Source: Planctomycetota bacterium (GTDB taxonomy: Bacteria > Planctomycetota > Planctomycetia > Pirellulales > PNKZ01). Taken from it: a stretch of 41,169 nt of DNA. The stretch is from NCBI GenBank assembly GCA_018242585.1, contig JAFEBQ010000021.1, positions 1 through 41,169 of the forward strand, written 5' to 3'. Position numbers and translations under genes: made by a program. Below are positions 22,859 to 31,593 of this stretch, one piece after another (the first letter of the stretch is position 1; every line of letters begins with the position of its first letter). Under the pieces are notes generated by a model, which saw only the letters and a program-made list of their open reading frames with translations, did no database searches and was not told the origin of the DNA.

Positions 22859-25435
22859 ATGGCTCGGGTTCGTCGTCATGGGCATCGTGTGTTCTGGGGC
22901 GCGCTCGTCGTCACGGCACTGGCTTTGGCAGTGCTGGGTCTTTCGGTCGGGGTGGCCGCCGAAACGCGGACCTGGACCGTGGCCAACGGGGGCTATCAGA
23001 CCGAGGCCGAGTTCATCGAGCTGCGCGACGGCAAGACCGTGCGTCTGAAGCTCAAGGACGGCGCGATCCGCGACGTGCCGCTCGAACTGCTGGTCGATGC
23101 CGATAAGCAGTTCGTGCAAAAGCACGCCGCCCCGACTCCGCTGCCGCCGGTGAAGGTCGCCACGGCCGTGCCCAAGACCTTGACTGCGCTGCAAGCGGCC
23201 GTCGCGCGCACGCCGTCGGCCGTCGAGGCCTTGAAGTTGTATCGCGCGTTCCGCGAATCGGCCGACACCAGCGACGACGATCGCAAGGCCACCGACAAGG
23301 ACTTTGCCGAAATGGGCAAGCTGGCGGCCACGCAATCGATGCGCACCAAGGACGGCTGGGAGCCAGGCGACAAGTACGCGGTTCGCCACACCAAGGCCAT
23401 TGCCCTGACACGCCAGGGCATCGACCATTTCACTCGTCGCCAAGATGAAGACTTCCGCAAGCGTTTCGCCGAAGCCGCGGCGCTTGAGCCCGAGAACACG
23501 CGGATCGAGTTCCTGACCGGCGCGATGTACGCCCGCAACAACCGCGATCTGGCCAAGGCCGAGCAACATTTCAAAGCCGTCGTGGCGCGCGACCCCGGCC
23601 ACGTGGCGGCCCTGAACAATCTGGCCCTGCTGGCGGTCAGGAACGGCGAATACCTGGAAGCGGTCAAGCTTTGGCGCACGGCCTTGGAGTCGGAACCGAA
23701 CCAGGACGTGGTGCAGAATCTGGGGCGCTTCGTCGACCAGTTCGACAAGGCCCGCATCTCGTGCGAGCAGTTCCCGGTCGACGAAGCCCGCAAGGCGCTC
23801 GCAGCCGCGCTGGCCACCGGCCGGTACGAGGCCTGCAACCCGCGCGTGGGCTGGCTAACGATGATGGCCGACGACGATATGAATCGATTGATCAACGGGC
23901 TGACGACCAAGGCGGACCTGGCCCTGCAAATGGCGGCGCTTCCCCAGCCGGCCGACGACTCGACGGCCATTCACGGCGGGCTGGGCGTGATCGTTGGTCC
24001 GCGACTGGTCGTGACTAGCAAGCAACTGGTCGATGGGGGAACCGCCTTCGATGTTTATTCCGGCCCGAGCGATCAACGCCGCACGTCGCGCGGCACCTTG
24101 TTGGGAGTGTCCAAGACGCATGACTTGGCGCTGTTGAGTTGCGACGACTTGAACTTGACGGGGCTGTCGATCGAGCCAGCGCCGGCGTCGCGCGGCACCG
24201 AGCTGTTCGCCGGGGGCATGGCCGAGATGTTCTATATGCACGCGCCGTTGCGTCTGAAGCACGGCGCGGTGGCCGCCGTGTCGGGCGAAGGGAACAGCCC
24301 GTTCTTGTTCGACGCGCTCACCAACCAGGGCTTCGCTGGCGGGGCGATCGTAAACCAGTCGGGCAATGTGTTGGGACTGGTTTCGGAACCGGCCGGCGTC
24401 TGGCCGCGCTTTACCGACGGGGTACCAGGCGCGGCGATCATCGAGTTTGTGAAGAGTCTGGTCCCCGAGTTCATTCCGCCCAAGCCCAAGACCGAAACGC
24501 TCGACGCCGCCGACCTGCAAAAGCGCGTTGGCGACGCCACGGTGTTGGTTTGGACCTGGTCGAACAACGCCACCCGGCCACCCGCCGCGATGGCCAACAG
24601 CGGTTTCGAGGATCGGGACTGCGCCACTTGTCGCGGCACCGGCGAGTTGCCCTGCCCGATCAAGGATTGCAAGAAGGGGAAGGTCAACCTCAAGACGGCG
24701 GGGGGCAATGTCCAGGCGCCGTGCCCGGTCTGCAATGGCAAGTCGCACATCACCTGCCCGACCTGTCAGGGGAATCGTGTCGATCCCGATTGGCGTCGCC
24801 CAGATGGTTATACGATCAGTGCCTTTTTAACCCAGGTCGAAGAGAACGCTCCAAAGTCGACGGCTACCTACGACGTGATGAAGTCGCCGCGGCACGATCC
24901 GATCACGCCTCAATTGTCGAGCTACCTGGTTGAAGCGAATCTGGCCAATCGAATCTTCATGAGCCAGTCATTCGGTGGTGGTGGTGAAGACGCCTATCGC
25001 AACGTCTGTCCCGACGGCGCGTTGTTGATTGGCCTGGACATTGGCTTGGGCCGCAACAACAAGCAGTCCACCGTGGCCGGCGTTCGTGGCATTTTCGCCA
25101 CCAAGGAAGGGGTCGTCCTGGGACCGTGGAACGGCCAGGGAACCACCGGGACCGACCGCCTGGAAGCCAAGCCGGGCTACGCGGTCGGCGGCATTAAGAT
25201 GCGATCCAGCAACGGCGTCGACGGGCTAGCGCTGATGTTCATGCGCATTCACGGCACGCGGTTGGACGTGACCGACATGTACCTCAGCAAGTACGTGGGC
25301 GGCACCGGCGGCTCGGACCAGCAGACGATCGGTTGTGACGGAAACCTGGTCGTCGGCATCTACGGCCGCAACCCCACCGACCCCAAGTCAGTGAGCAACA
25401 CGCTGGGACTGATCGTCGTGCCACCGCTGCCGTAG
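22859..25435 (+). CDS. Secreted SHD1-TPR-pseudoprotease-zinc-finger multidomain protein
   Basis: 858 residues. A signal anchor covers 11-34; an SHD1-like domain 36-88 (RTWTVANGGYQTEAEFIEL); TPR-like helices about 195-280; a trypsin-like fold about 365-530; a DnaJ-type cysteine cluster 588-638 (C588, C591, C599, C604, C622, C625, C633, C636); and a C-terminal beta domain about 700-855 (PDGALLIGLDIGLG, AKPGYAVGGIKMRSS, GCDGNLVVGIYGRN). In the protease part the catalytic triad is broken: VTSKQLV has Q389 where His is expected, D422 is kept in HDLAL, and GFAGGA has A493 instead of Ser. It is therefore probably a binding or scaffold protein of the envelope. The ATG at 22859 has GGGAG ten bases upstream. 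An upstream ATG at 22811 lacks a ribosome site. Confidence 0.8.
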   Translation: MARVRRHGHRVFWGALVVTALALAVLGLSVGVAAETRTWTVANGGYQTEAEFIELRDGKTVRLKLKDGAIRDVPLELLVDADKQFVQKHAAPTPLPPVKVATAVPKTLTALQAAVARTPSAVEALKLYRAFRESADTSDDDRKATDKDFAEMGKLAATQSMRTKDGWEPGDKYAVRHTKAIALTRQGIDHFTRRQDEDFRKRFAEAAALEPENTRIEFLTGAMYARNNRDLAKAEQHFKAVVARDPGHVAALNNLALLAVRNGEYLEAVKLWRTALESEPNQDVVQNLGRFVDQFDKARISCEQFPVDEARKALAAALATGRYEACNPRVGWLTMMADDDMNRLINGLTTKADLALQMAALPQPADDSTAIHGGLGVIVGPRLVVTSKQLVDGGTAFDVYSGPSDQRRTSRGTLLGVSKTHDLALLSCDDLNLTGLSIEPAPASRGTELFAGGMAEMFYMHAPLRLKHGAVAAVSGEGNSPFLFDALTNQGFAGGAIVNQSGNVLGLVSEPAGVWPRFTDGVPGAAIIEFVKSLVPEFIPPKPKTETLDAADLQKRVGDATVLVWTWSNNATRPPAAMANSGFEDRDCATCRGTGELPCPIKDCKKGKVNLKTAGGNVQAPCPVCNGKSHITCPTCQGNRVDPDWRRPDGYTISAFLTQVEENAPKSTATYDVMKSPRHDPITPQLSSYLVEANLANRIFMSQSFGGGGEDAYRNVCPDGALLIGLDIGLGRNNKQSTVAGVRGIFATKEGVVLGPWNGQGTTGTDRLEAKPGYAVGGIKMRSSNGVDGLALMFMRIHGTRLDVTDMYLSKYVGGTGGSDQQTIGCDGNLVVGIYGRNPTDPKSVSNTLGLIVVPPLP

Positions 25436-25513
25436 GGCGAGGGGAATTGCCAAGCAGGCTTGGGGAGTCGAATACGCGACCGTCCTTGATTCTTGGATAG
25501 TTGGAAGCGCCCT

Positions 25514-25984
25514 ATGAAAGCCATCTCGGCACTCCTCTTGCTGATCGCATCGCTGCTCGTTGCTAGTTCTGCCGGTGATGTTCGAGAACGCGAACTCGAC
25601 GACATTCGCGAAGCGGTGTTTCGTTTGCAAATCGACGGGAGTGATCTCATCAAGTTCCTGAAGATCGCGTATTACCTTCGAGTCGACGAGCAAGGGAACG
25701 ACCCAACCGATGAGTTCATGAAGCGTTTCGCCAGGCATGATCCACCCGTTCGCAAAGGCTCGGAGTGCACCACGGGAGGGGGCCAGGGAGTGCGCGATAA
25801 AAGAACCGGTGCCAAGGGAGTGCTGCTTGATGTCACGACCATCGAGCGAGTTTCCGACACCGAGGCTCATGTCGAAGGGGGCGAGTATCGGGGCTACCTG
25901 AGCGGCCATCGCTGCACATACACCGTCAAGAAAACCAACGGCAAGTGGGCCGTTGTTAAAGCGACCTTGGATATCATTTTTTGA
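25514..25984 (+). CDS. Small secreted protein of unknown function
   Basis: 156 residues with a signal peptide at 1-20 (MKAISALLLLIASLLVASSA). The body contains DPTDEFMKRFARHDPPVRKGSECTT, then VLLDVTTIERVSDTEAHVEGGEYRGYLSGHRCTYTVKKTNGKWAVVK. I recognise this as an unnamed bacterial domain pattern (small alpha+beta, ending in a beta meander resembling NTF2-like or lipoprotein domains), without known function. It lies 78 bases after the preceding gene, possibly in the same transcript. The ATG at 25514 was chosen over 25493 because the signal peptide starts there. Confidence 0.7.
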   Translation: MKAISALLLLIASLLVASSAGDVRERELDDIREAVFRLQIDGSDLIKFLKIAYYLRVDEQGNDPTDEFMKRFARHDPPVRKGSECTTGGGQGVRDKRTGAKGVLLDVTTIERVSDTEAHVEGGEYRGYLSGHRCTYTVKKTNGKWAVVKATLDIIF

Positions 25985-26035
25985 GCTCACTGGCGCTTGC
26001 GAACCGTACTGCAATCAGGGTGGAGCACGCCGTGT

Positions 26036-26121
26036 CGGGTGCCATGCTCAAGCTCTTAAGGCTTGAGCATGGCTGGCACACGCTTCGTATGCTCAAACAA
26101 GAAGTTTGAGCATGGCACCCC
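26036..26121. repeat. Palindrome pair with two long hairpins
   Basis: GCCATGCTCAAGC/GCTTGAGCATGGC (26041-26053 with 26061-26073, perfect 13-bp stem) and ATGCTCAAAC/GTTTGAGCAT (26089-26098 with 26104-26113, perfect 10-bp stem). The outer sides GGGTGCCATGC and GCATGGCACCC are also inverse complements, so the element has the architecture of a REP pair. Both hairpins could end transcripts arriving from either side. Confidence 0.85.
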
Positions 26122-26217
26122 GGCTTGTTTCTTCACCCTCGCCCCTTGTGGGAGAGGGTGGCTTGCGTAGCAAGCCGGGGTGCGCGTCAGGCGGGCGCGA
26201 TTTGAAGTGGAGGGTGG

Positions 26218-26263
26218 ACCCTCATCCGGCCTTCGGCCACCTTCTCCCGGAGGGAGAAGGGTT
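26218..26263 (+). repeat. Dispersed intergenic palindrome, copy 3
   Basis: ACCCTCATCC, GGCC-TTC-GGCC hairpin, CCTTCTCCC-GGA-GGGAGAAGG hairpin. Same family as 1930-1976, 2014-2065 and 31424-31473. Confidence 0.75.
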
Positions 26264-26334
26264 GCTGCGCGCCCTTTGACGATGGATGAACGGGTATCTC
26301 AGCGGCGTGTCATCAACCACTGACGACGGACCAC

Positions 26335-27789
26335 TCAGTGCTCGCTCCCTACTTCATGCACGCGGACCATGTTGTGGCCGCGTGAGGCTAATCCCACGCC
26401 GGCGACCAGGATCATGTGCCCGCCCGGCGTGATGTAGCCTTGCTTCAGCCCCCATTCCTCGCAATGCTTGAGCAGTTGAATGCTGTCGGTCGTGGGCGCA
26501 TTCATCAGCGGGATCACGCCCCAATAGAGCGCCATCTGCCGCTGCACCTCGGGTCGGTCGCTCACGCCCAGAATCGGCAACGACGGTCGCCGTTTGGACA
26601 TGGCCAGGGCCGTCGCGCCGCTGTGGCTGACGACCGTCATCATCTGGGCCTTCAACTCCTTCGAGATTTGCACCGCGCCGAATACGACGGCCTGGGTCAA
26701 TCGTTTCAAATCCTCGGGCAGCACCAGCGGTGCCGGCGGCGTCGGACGACCCTCGAGCAGCGGCTCGGTCACCAGCGCGATCCGGTTCATCATCTCGACC
26801 GTCTCGACCGGATACTCGCCGACGGCCGTCTCGCCCGACAACATCGTTGCGTCACAGCCGTCGAGAATCGCGTTGGCCACGTCGGTCACTTCGGCCCGGG
26901 TCGGCTGGCGCGAATGCTGCATGCTGTCGAGCATTTGCGTGGCGATGATCACCGGCTTGTCGTATTGATTGCAGGTGGCGACGATTTTCTTCTGGACGAT
27001 CGGCACCCGGGCCACGTCCATCTCGACTCCCAGGTCGCCGCGCGCCACCATGATGCCGTCGGCCGTTTGCACGATCTCGGCCAGTTGATCGACCGCTTCC
27101 TGCTTCTCGATCTTGGCAATCACCTTGGCCGCGCTTTTGTGATAGTTGAGCAGCCACTTCAACTCGGCCACTTCCTTGGCCGTCCGCACAAAGCTCAGGC
27201 TGACGTAGTCGGCTTTGTTCTCGGCGGCCCAGGTGGCGTGCTGCTTGTCGGCGTCGCTCAGGGCCGGCAGGCTGATCTTGGCCCCGGGCAGGTTCACCCC
27301 TTGCTTGTTGCGAATCAGCCCTCCTTGGGTAACGCGGCAGCCGATCGAATCGGCTCCGCGGTCGATCACTTCCAACCGCACCGTGCCGTCAACCAGGAAC
27401 ACCCGATCGCCGACTTGCAACTCGTCAACCAAGAGCGGGTAATTGGTCACCAGCTTGGTCGGGTCGTTGGTCGAGTCGCCGCGGACAAATCGGAATGTCG
27501 CCCCCTTGGGACAATCGACCTGCCCGCCGGGCAACTCGCCCAGGCGAATCTTCGGGCCGGCCAGATCGACCAGCACGGCCACCGGATCGCCGATCGACTC
27601 GCTCACGCGGCGGATTCGCTCGAGCACTTCCTTGTGGCTGTTCAAGTCGCCGTGGGCCATGTTCAGGCGGAAGACGTCCACGCCGGCCTGGATCAGCCCC
27701 AGGAGCTTGTCTTCGTCGCGGCTCGCTGGGCCCACGGTGGCCACAATCTTGGTTCGCGCCCGCGGAGTGTTCTGAACGCCAATGCTCAC
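26335..27789 (-). CDS. pyk: Pyruvate kinase
   Basis: 484 residues, normal for a bacterial pyruvate kinase: phosphoenolpyruvate + ADP to pyruvate + ATP, the last step of glycolysis. Seen in order: KIVATVGPAS, FRLNMAHG, the B-domain, VIAKIEKQEAV with the catalytic lysine, GIMVARGDLGVE, PVIIATQMLDSM, DGCDATMLSGETAVGEYP and the C-terminal allosteric domain (VVSHSGATALAMSKRRP ending GHNMVRVHEVG). The start is a GTG at 27789 (MSIGVQNTPRART), the point where typical N-terminal sequence begins; no ATG fits. The frame open upstream to 28095 is not protein-like. No neighbour belongs to the pathway. Confidence 0.95.
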   Translation of the reverse strand: MSIGVQNTPRARTKIVATVGPASRDEDKLLGLIQAGVDVFRLNMAHGDLNSHKEVLERIRRVSESIGDPVAVLVDLAGPKIRLGELPGGQVDCPKGATFRFVRGDSTNDPTKLVTNYPLLVDELQVGDRVFLVDGTVRLEVIDRGADSIGCRVTQGGLIRNKQGVNLPGAKISLPALSDADKQHATWAAENKADYVSLSFVRTAKEVAELKWLLNYHKSAAKVIAKIEKQEAVDQLAEIVQTADGIMVARGDLGVEMDVARVPIVQKKIVATCNQYDKPVIIATQMLDSMQHSRQPTRAEVTDVANAILDGCDATMLSGETAVGEYPVETVEMMNRIALVTEPLLEGRPTPPAPLVLPEDLKRLTQAVVFGAVQISKELKAQMMTVVSHSGATALAMSKRRPSLPILGVSDRPEVQRQMALYWGVIPLMNAPTTDSIQLLKHCEEWGLKQGYITPGGHMILVAGVGLASRGHNMVRVHEVGSEH

Positions 27790-28168
27790 GGTTGAATTCT
27801 CGCTGCTGGTGAAAAGTTGATTGGCACGGAAAGCGGTACAGGCTGCAAGCGATGACAAGCTCACGCACGATGGCGTGGCGACACGCGAACCCGCGGAACT
27901 TGTGTGGTGGGAGTGACAAGACCCACAAATCGACGCGTCGGCAATTGCAAGTTCGGGATCGCTGGCGACAATGTAGCACAATTCGGGCGGCGGGCGAGCG
28001 CTTCGGCCCCGTGGGGCGCCAACTTGCGATCGCCGAGCCTCGCCAATGTTTAAGCTTTCGCAATCTGCACGTATCACAAAACTAACAAGCGGCATCGCGC
28101 CGGCTTCTGTTGTCGGCGTGCCGACAGCAAATCTAGGCGAATGAGCGAGCGCCGCGCGACCGAGGGCA
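27790..28168. other. Divergent intergenic region between pyk and the SDR gene
   Basis: No gene. A 16-bp perfect palindrome TGTCGGCGTGCCGACA (28111-28126, with a two-base centre) lies 42 bases before the SDR start; its position would suit an operator. No convincing promoter boxes seen. Confidence 0.4.
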
Positions 28169-28987
28169 GTGAATCGCTTGAGCGCACATTACTGGCACGA
28201 CAAAGTGGCAATCGTCACCGGCGCGTCGAGCGGTCTGGGGCGCGACATCGCCCGAGCGTTCGCCGCCTCGGGGGCGAGGGTGGTGCTAGCGGCGCGGGGC
28301 GCCGAAGCCTTGCAGGCTACGGCCCATGAATTGTCGGCCAGCGGCGCGACGGTCCTGGCCGTGCCCACCGACGTGACGGTGGCCGACAGCGCGGCGGCGC
28401 TCGTCGCGCAGACGCTCGAGCGCTTCGGGCAGCTCGACGTGCTGGTCAATAACGCCGGCCGCTCGATGCGCCGCGCCGTACACGACACGACGGCGGCCGA
28501 CTTCGGCGAGCAGTTCGAGATCAATGTTCAATCGACCGTCAACGTCACGCTCGCGGCCATCGAACCCTTGCTCGCGCGTCGCGGGCATCTGGTGAACATC
28601 GCTTCGCTGGCGGGGCTGGCGCCGGCGCGCTACATGGGAGCGTACGGCCCGTCCAAGGCGGCGCTGGTCAGCTACACGCGGCAGTTGCGGCTTGAGCTGG
28701 CCGATCGTGGCTTGAACGTGCTGTTGGTCTGTCCCGGGCCGATCGCCCGCGACAAGCCGCGCGAGTACACGGCCGCCGAGTTGGCGGGCCTGCCGCCGAG
28801 CGCCGCCAAGCCGGGTGGCGGAGTCAAGGCCGGCGCGATCCGCCCCGAGGCGCTGGCGGCCGCGATCCTGCGCGCCGCCGAACGTCGTCAGAAGGAACTG
28901 GTTGTACCTGGGATGGCCCGCGTGGTGCTGGCCCTGTCGCAGTTGTCGCCGTCGCTGGGGGACTGGCTGATCAGGAAGTTGGGGTGA
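28169..28987 (+). CDS. Short-chain dehydrogenase/reductase
   Basis: 272 residues, a classical SDR. NAD(P)-binding TGASSGLG at 17-24, R38-less dinucleotide region ARVVLAARGAEAL (an Arg after strand 2 suggests NADP preference), NNAG at 94-97, and catalytic S146, Y159 and K163 (NIASLAG, YGPSK). Substrate unknown; the C-terminal segment (LVVPGMARVVLALSQLSPSLGDWLIRK) resembles DltE/DHRS7-like SDRs acting on lipids. The start is a GTG with GAGGG close by. It is convergent with the next gene and the two 3' ends overlap by 17 bases. Confidence 0.88.
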   Translation: MNRLSAHYWHDKVAIVTGASSGLGRDIARAFAASGARVVLAARGAEALQATAHELSASGATVLAVPTDVTVADSAAALVAQTLERFGQLDVLVNNAGRSMRRAVHDTTAADFGEQFEINVQSTVNVTLAAIEPLLARRGHLVNIASLAGLAPARYMGAYGPSKAALVSYTRQLRLELADRGLNVLLVCPGPIARDKPREYTAAELAGLPPSAAKPGGGVKAGAIRPEALAAAILRAAERRQKELVVPGMARVVLALSQLSPSLGDWLIRKLG

Positions 28988-30167
28988 CGGGGCCTGAAAA
29001 GTTGCTGGTTGCAAGTTGCTGGTTGCTAGAGGGGACATCTTCCAAGCCCACGGGTTTCACTTCGTGGGTTTTTTGTTCGTGGCGGAAGGCGTTGCGAGCT
29101 GCGCGGAGCGTGCGATAGGCGTGCCAGGCAACTCGGCTTGATGTGCGCGGCGGGGCGGCGACGACGCGGCCGACGGGGTAGCTGGTCGTGGCCCAGCGCG
29201 CGGTCGCTTCGGTCAACGGTCCCCAGAAGTCCACGCGGTTGATTGACTGCTCGCGGACGAAGTGTTGCAGCAGCTCATGTCGCAACAGTTGCCCGGGCGA
29301 CAGGTTCGCGAACTGTGGATCGTGGCCGATTTTTGGCGAGAAATAGGTTCCTTTGGCCTGGCAGCCCAGTTCAAAGGCGACCGCGCGACCGCCCACTTCG
29401 AGCAACGCCACGTGTAGTTGCCCCCACGCGGCCAGTTGTTGGGCAATGCGCAGGCTCAACTCGGCTTGTCCTGGCGTGCGGGCCATTGACGAGCCTTCGG
29501 CACCCTTCCAGCTTCGATCCTCGATTGCGAAGCATTCGCCTAACACTTTGGCGACTTCGGCGGAGCGCAGGTGATTCAGCACCCGCAGCGTAACATCGCC
29601 CGCTTGCTTGGCGCGGCGCTCGGCCTTGCGCAGTTGCCGGCGATGGTTGCTCGACCGGCTGGCATCATAGACGTCCCACGAAGTGGGCAACTCGATGACG
29701 CCGGTCGTATAGCTGGGCTGCTGGTGAATGCGCCAGCCGCGCTCGGTCAGCACATCAAGTAGCTGTCGCCAGCGCGGCGCTTCGTAGGGGACCAGCTCGA
29801 ACCAAGCCAGCAGGCTCGGTAGTTGTTCGAGTCCCTCGGCCAGCAACGCCAGCGCCTGCCGCGCGTCGGCTGCGGGATCGAGCATCAAATCGCCCGCGGT
29901 GAATTGCGGATGATTGGGCAGGCCGGCCAGCCCGACGCCCAGCTTGCGGTTGAGTGCGATTGGCAGGGCGGCCACAGCCCAGGGGCCGTCATAGGCCATC
30001 AGTCCCTGCACGCCGCCAGCCGCGAAATGCTCGGCCCACATCGCGACTAGCTCGGCGCGCGTGAGGGGCAGGGCTACTTCACTGCGCTGCCATAGATCGT
30101 CCCAGTCGGCGGCGCTATCGCGCAGCTCGTCGGCAGCACAGCGGATTGCGAGTTGATAACTGGGCAT
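28971..30167 (-). CDS. GNAT/FemAB-like acyltransferase (CelD/BcsL type)
   Basis: 398 residues. The pattern fits the acetyltransferase-like family often found near polysaccharide genes (two GNAT folds): WDDLWQRS near the N-terminus, LPLTRAELVAMWAEHF, the middle basic helix SSNHRRQLRKAERRAKQ, then GRAVAFELGCQAKGTYFSPKIGHDPQFANLSPGQLLRHELLQ, which matches the acyl-CoA-binding half, and VDFWGPLTEATARWATT. The ATG at 30167 begins the recognisable part. The last about 20 residues (THEVKPVGLEDVPSSNQQLATSNF) are encoded by a hairpin and a CAACTAGCAAC repeat, so the original stop was probably lost or lies in the repeat by chance. Divergent from the sugar transferase; a joint role in exopolysaccharide or cell-surface glycan synthesis is an inference. 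Confidence 0.78.
   Translation of the reverse strand: MPSYQLAIRCAADELRDSAADWDDLWQRSEVALPLTRAELVAMWAEHFAAGGVQGLMAYDGPWAVAALPIALNRKLGVGLAGLPNHPQFTAGDLMLDPAADARQALALLAEGLEQLPSLLAWFELVPYEAPRWRQLLDVLTERGWRIHQQPSYTTGVIELPTSWDVYDASRSSNHRRQLRKAERRAKQAGDVTLRVLNHLRSAEVAKVLGECFAIEDRSWKGAEGSSMARTPGQAELSLRIAQQLAAWGQLHVALLEVGGRAVAFELGCQAKGTYFSPKIGHDPQFANLSPGQLLRHELLQHFVREQSINRVDFWGPLTEATARWATTSYPVGRVVAAPPRTSSRVAWHAYRTLRAARNAFRHEQKTHEVKPVGLEDVPSSNQQLATSNFSGPVTPTS
29001..29029 (+). repeat. GTTGCTGGTTG-type repeat at the SDR 3' end
   Basis: GTTGCTGGTTGCAAGTTGC then TGGTTGCTA, 14 bases after the SDR stop. On the other strand it encodes NQQLATSN of the GNAT-like protein. Confidence 0.7.
29047..29074 (+). terminator. 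Intrinsic terminator after the SDR gene
   Basis: CCCACG/CGTGGG with a ten-base loop (which can pair further), followed by six T. It lies about 60 bases after the SDR stop and inside the coding tail of the GNAT-like gene on the other strand. Confidence 0.65.
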
Positions 30168-30564
30168 CGCAGGGCACTCGGCATCATCAGCGAGGAGCGA
30201 ACCAACACGAATTGCTTCCTCGCAGAAGCCTACGTCGCCCGGGCGTGTTGACCGGCGTGGCGACGACGCCTCGGTGGTGGTTATTCGCCCGATCGGGTTG
30301 CGCCGGCGGCGAAGCGGCGACGCCACGCGGTGTTGCCTTTCGGCAACGTGGTTGACTTTGGGCAACATGTCGGGCGGCGATTTCGCGTCACGCTCGGCGG
30401 GGACTCGTCGTTCCGTAAGCGACTGGCATTCAACGTCTTAGCACGCGCGACGCACCGGCCGGCTGGCTCGTCTGTCGCGGCCCGGCATCGTGGTTGCATT
30501 CGAGAGCTGGCACGCGGAAACACTCCGCGCTCTTTTCGCCACTCTCTTTGCAGGTGCCTCGCGC
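30168..30564. other. Divergent intergenic region before the sugar transferase
   Basis: No gene is believable here. It holds a small hairpin GTTGCC-TTTC-GGCAAC (about 30330-30345) and a candidate sigma-54 promoter (30483-30498). Confidence 0.5.
30483..30498 (+). promoter_or_regulatory. Candidate sigma-54 (-24/-12) promoter of the sugar transferase gene
   Basis: CGGCATCGTGGTTGCA fits the -24/-12 pattern TGGCAC-N5-TTGCA at 9 of 11 positions, with GG and GC at the strict ten-base distance. The ATG at 30565 follows 67 bases after the -12 element. In GC-rich DNA such matches arise by chance, so this is a suggestion. Confidence 0.35.
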
Positions 30565-31356
30565 ATGACGACCGAATTGCTCACGGCCGAAGCTACGCAC
30601 GTCACCCTCAGCGCCAACTCGGCCCAGGCCGACGGCCTGGGAGTTTGGACTCGCGGAACCGTCGCGGCGGATCGCCGAGTGCGCGGGCTGGTGTTTCGCG
30701 GCCCGGTCGCTCCGGCGCCGGTGGGGATGAATCTGGTTTCCCCGGGTGGCAATCGGGCGTCGAGTTACCAAATGGTGAAGCGCGGACTCGACATCGTCGG
30801 CGCTTTGGCGGCGATTGTGTTGTTCTCGCCGATCATGCTGGTGACGTTCGCGGTGCTGATGGTCACCACGCGCGGCAAGCCGATCTTCCGGCAGCAGCGG
30901 GTCGGCTACCTGGGGAAGTTGTTCCCGATGTTCAAGTTTCGCACGATGGTCGTGAACGCCGACGCGATCCAGGCCCAAGTCAAGAACGAGAAGGACGGCC
31001 CGATCTTCAAGAACCGTCGCGATCCGCGGATCACGGCGTTGGGACGCTTTCTGCGCAGCACGAGCATCGACGAGTTGCCTCAATTGTTCAATGTGTTGGC
31101 CGGGCACATGTCGCTGGTCGGGCCGCGTCCGCCGGTGTTGAAGGAAGTGATCCGCTATCAGCCTTGGCAACGGCGGCGATTGTCGGTCAAGCCGGGGTTA
31201 ACTTGCCTGTGGCAAGTCAGCGGCCGGTGTGAGATCGGCTTTGAAGATTGGGTGCGGATGGACCTGTGGTATATTGACCACCAGAACCTGATCACCGATC
31301 TCAAGCTGCTGATCGCCACGCCGAGCAGCGTGCTGAGCCGCCGCGGGGCGTATTAG
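30565..31356 (+). CDS. Polyprenyl-phosphate sugar-1-phosphate transferase (bacterial sugar transferase)
   Basis: 263 residues. Starts a repeat unit of exopolysaccharide or O-antigen by putting a sugar-1-phosphate on undecaprenyl phosphate at the inner membrane. Seen: the membrane-embedded segment KRGLDIVGALAAIVLFSPIMLV (about 71-93), RQQRVGYLGKLFPMFKFRTM, the LGRFLRSTSIDELPQLFNVL core with the catalytic Asp-Glu, GHMSLVGPRPP, and KPGLTCLWQVSGR. It is the short form: the WcaJ-type N-terminal membrane domain is missing. A frame upstream to 30490 is open, but the ATG at 30565 is nearer to the usual domain start. No other glycan genes lie next to it in this window. Confidence 0.9.
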   Translation: MTTELLTAEATHVTLSANSAQADGLGVWTRGTVAADRRVRGLVFRGPVAPAPVGMNLVSPGGNRASSYQMVKRGLDIVGALAAIVLFSPIMLVTFAVLMVTTRGKPIFRQQRVGYLGKLFPMFKFRTMVVNADAIQAQVKNEKDGPIFKNRRDPRITALGRFLRSTSIDELPQLFNVLAGHMSLVGPRPPVLKEVIRYQPWQRRRLSVKPGLTCLWQVSGRCEIGFEDWVRMDLWYIDHQNLITDLKLLIATPSSVLSRRGAY

Positions 31357-31423
31357 TAAGCGATTAAAAATTCGCGGAGGTGGCGCTCCACCTCGACGCG
31401 GGGCGAAACAAGATTGAGGCGGA

Positions 31424-31473
31424 ACCCTCATCCGTCGGCTAGCGCCGCCACCTTCTCCCGGCGGGAGAAGGGG
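31424..31473 (+). repeat. Dispersed intergenic palindrome, copy 4
   Basis: ACCCTCATCC, an imperfect GC-rich middle, CCTTCTCCC-GGC-GGGAGAAGG. Located downstream of the sugar transferase and of the convergent RDD gene. Confidence 0.75.
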
Positions 31474-31593
31474 CAATAGACACCGGATAGCGGCTTCAAC
31501 CCTAGACTGCGAATCACCCGCGGTGGAGGCGGCAATTCATCAACCGCTCGCCCCTCTTCCTGCAACGGACAACGGACTACTGACAACGGACGT

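Larger units (their letters stand above)
25985..26334. other. Convergent intergenic region filled with palindromes
   Basis: It lies between the end of a plus-strand gene and the end of pyk. Three unlike palindromic elements follow one another (26036-26121, about 26120-26178 and 26218-26263). No gene. Confidence 0.65.

Noticed and set aside
26416..27795. Long plus-strand frame opposite pyk (459 codons)
   Set aside because: Antisense shadow of pyruvate kinase, no family resemblance, no ribosome site.
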